A stretch of 16,942 bases of DNA, from the NCBI RefSeq assembly GCF_000003605.2, contig NW_003130356.1, forward strand, positions 957,596 through 974,537, read 5' to 3'. How positions within the stretch are numbered: position 1 is the first letter of the stretch; each line of letters starts with the position of its first letter. The translations under genes and the position numbers were made by a program. Below the pieces are notes generated by a model. It saw only the letters and a list, made by a program, of their open reading frames with translations, ran no database searches and had not been told where the DNA came from. This DNA is from Saccoglossus kowalevskii (taxonomy: Eukaryota > Hemichordata > Enteropneusta > Harrimaniidae). Of the stretch, positions 16,807-16,942 are shown piece after piece.

Positions 16807-16942
16807 CAATCTTCTTTCACAGTTTAAGTTTTGCATTTTGTTTTCTATCTATTGTAGTATTATAATTTAATCTTAATATTGTTTATTCTCTGTAATGTAT
16901 TAGCTTAGTTTGTTTTATTTTATCTATTTACTTTTTTGTAAA
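16807..16942 (+). other. 3' UTR of the LINE, running off the window
   Basis: T-rich sequence after the ORF2 stop, with no AATAAA or terminal repeat before the edge, so the element end lies outside the window. Confidence 0.55.

Larger units (their letters stand above)
15391..16942 (+). mobile_element. Decayed 5'-truncated non-LTR retrotransposon (LINE)
   Basis: Reverse transcriptase similarity begins abruptly at 15391 inside the palm domain. The copy has lost the endonuclease and the first RT motifs, and runs through the C-terminal part and a T-rich 3' UTR to the window edge. The clade is not assignable by eye. The sequence before 15391 is A/T-rich (runs of AAAATAC-like words) and unrelated. 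It lies beyond the 5' end of the lipid transfer gene, in opposite orientation. Confidence 0.85.

Overview
This window looks like AT-rich, intron-rich, transposon-loaded DNA from an invertebrate animal. The evidence is small coding exons (43-339 bp) with GT..AG borders and matched phases, several kinds of MITE, a dead LINE, and a 2-kb minisatellite. The species cannot be fixed from the sequence; a marine invertebrate or basal deuterostome is a guess.

One recognisable gene dominates and runs on the minus strand from about 13.09 kb out through the left edge. Eleven exons (E2-E12: 11007-11103, 10307-10349, 7932-8119, 7692-7786, 5327-5506, 5052-5137, 4188-4255, 3807-3940, 3375-3459, 1923-2261, 799-933) join with every phase agreeing into about 483 residues. 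A candidate first exon (12987-13091) also fits in phase but holds an in-frame TAG. The product is the N-terminal lipid-binding module of a large lipid transfer protein (vitellogenin / apolipoprotein B / MTP / apolipophorin superfamily): N-sheet in E2-E7, start of the alpha-helical domain in E8-E12.

The introns are crowded with repeats. The E3-E4 intron is about 92% a 36-bp tandem repeat of about 55 units. The E5-E6 intron holds a fold-back element of about 1.4 kb and a LINE-like 3' tail that touches the E5 splice donor. The E7-E8 intron holds a threefold tandem duplication that copied half of E8. Three more introns carry short TIR elements, and intron 1 carries an 817-bp TTAA-flanked Kolobok/T2-like element.

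Right of the gene (13.1-15.4 kb) is a non-coding upstream region with two adjacent TTAA-flanked MITEs, small inverted repeats and a CTCF-like motif. From 15391 to the right edge lies a decayed, 5'-truncated non-LTR retrotransposon with reverse transcriptase and C-terminal cysteine motifs.

The most interesting observation is that each minisatellite unit, read on the gene's sense strand, contains AGTCACAGTGACC, one base away from the classical vitellogenin estrogen response element core, inside a gene of the vitellogenin superfamily. That regulatory link is an inference from the sequence only.
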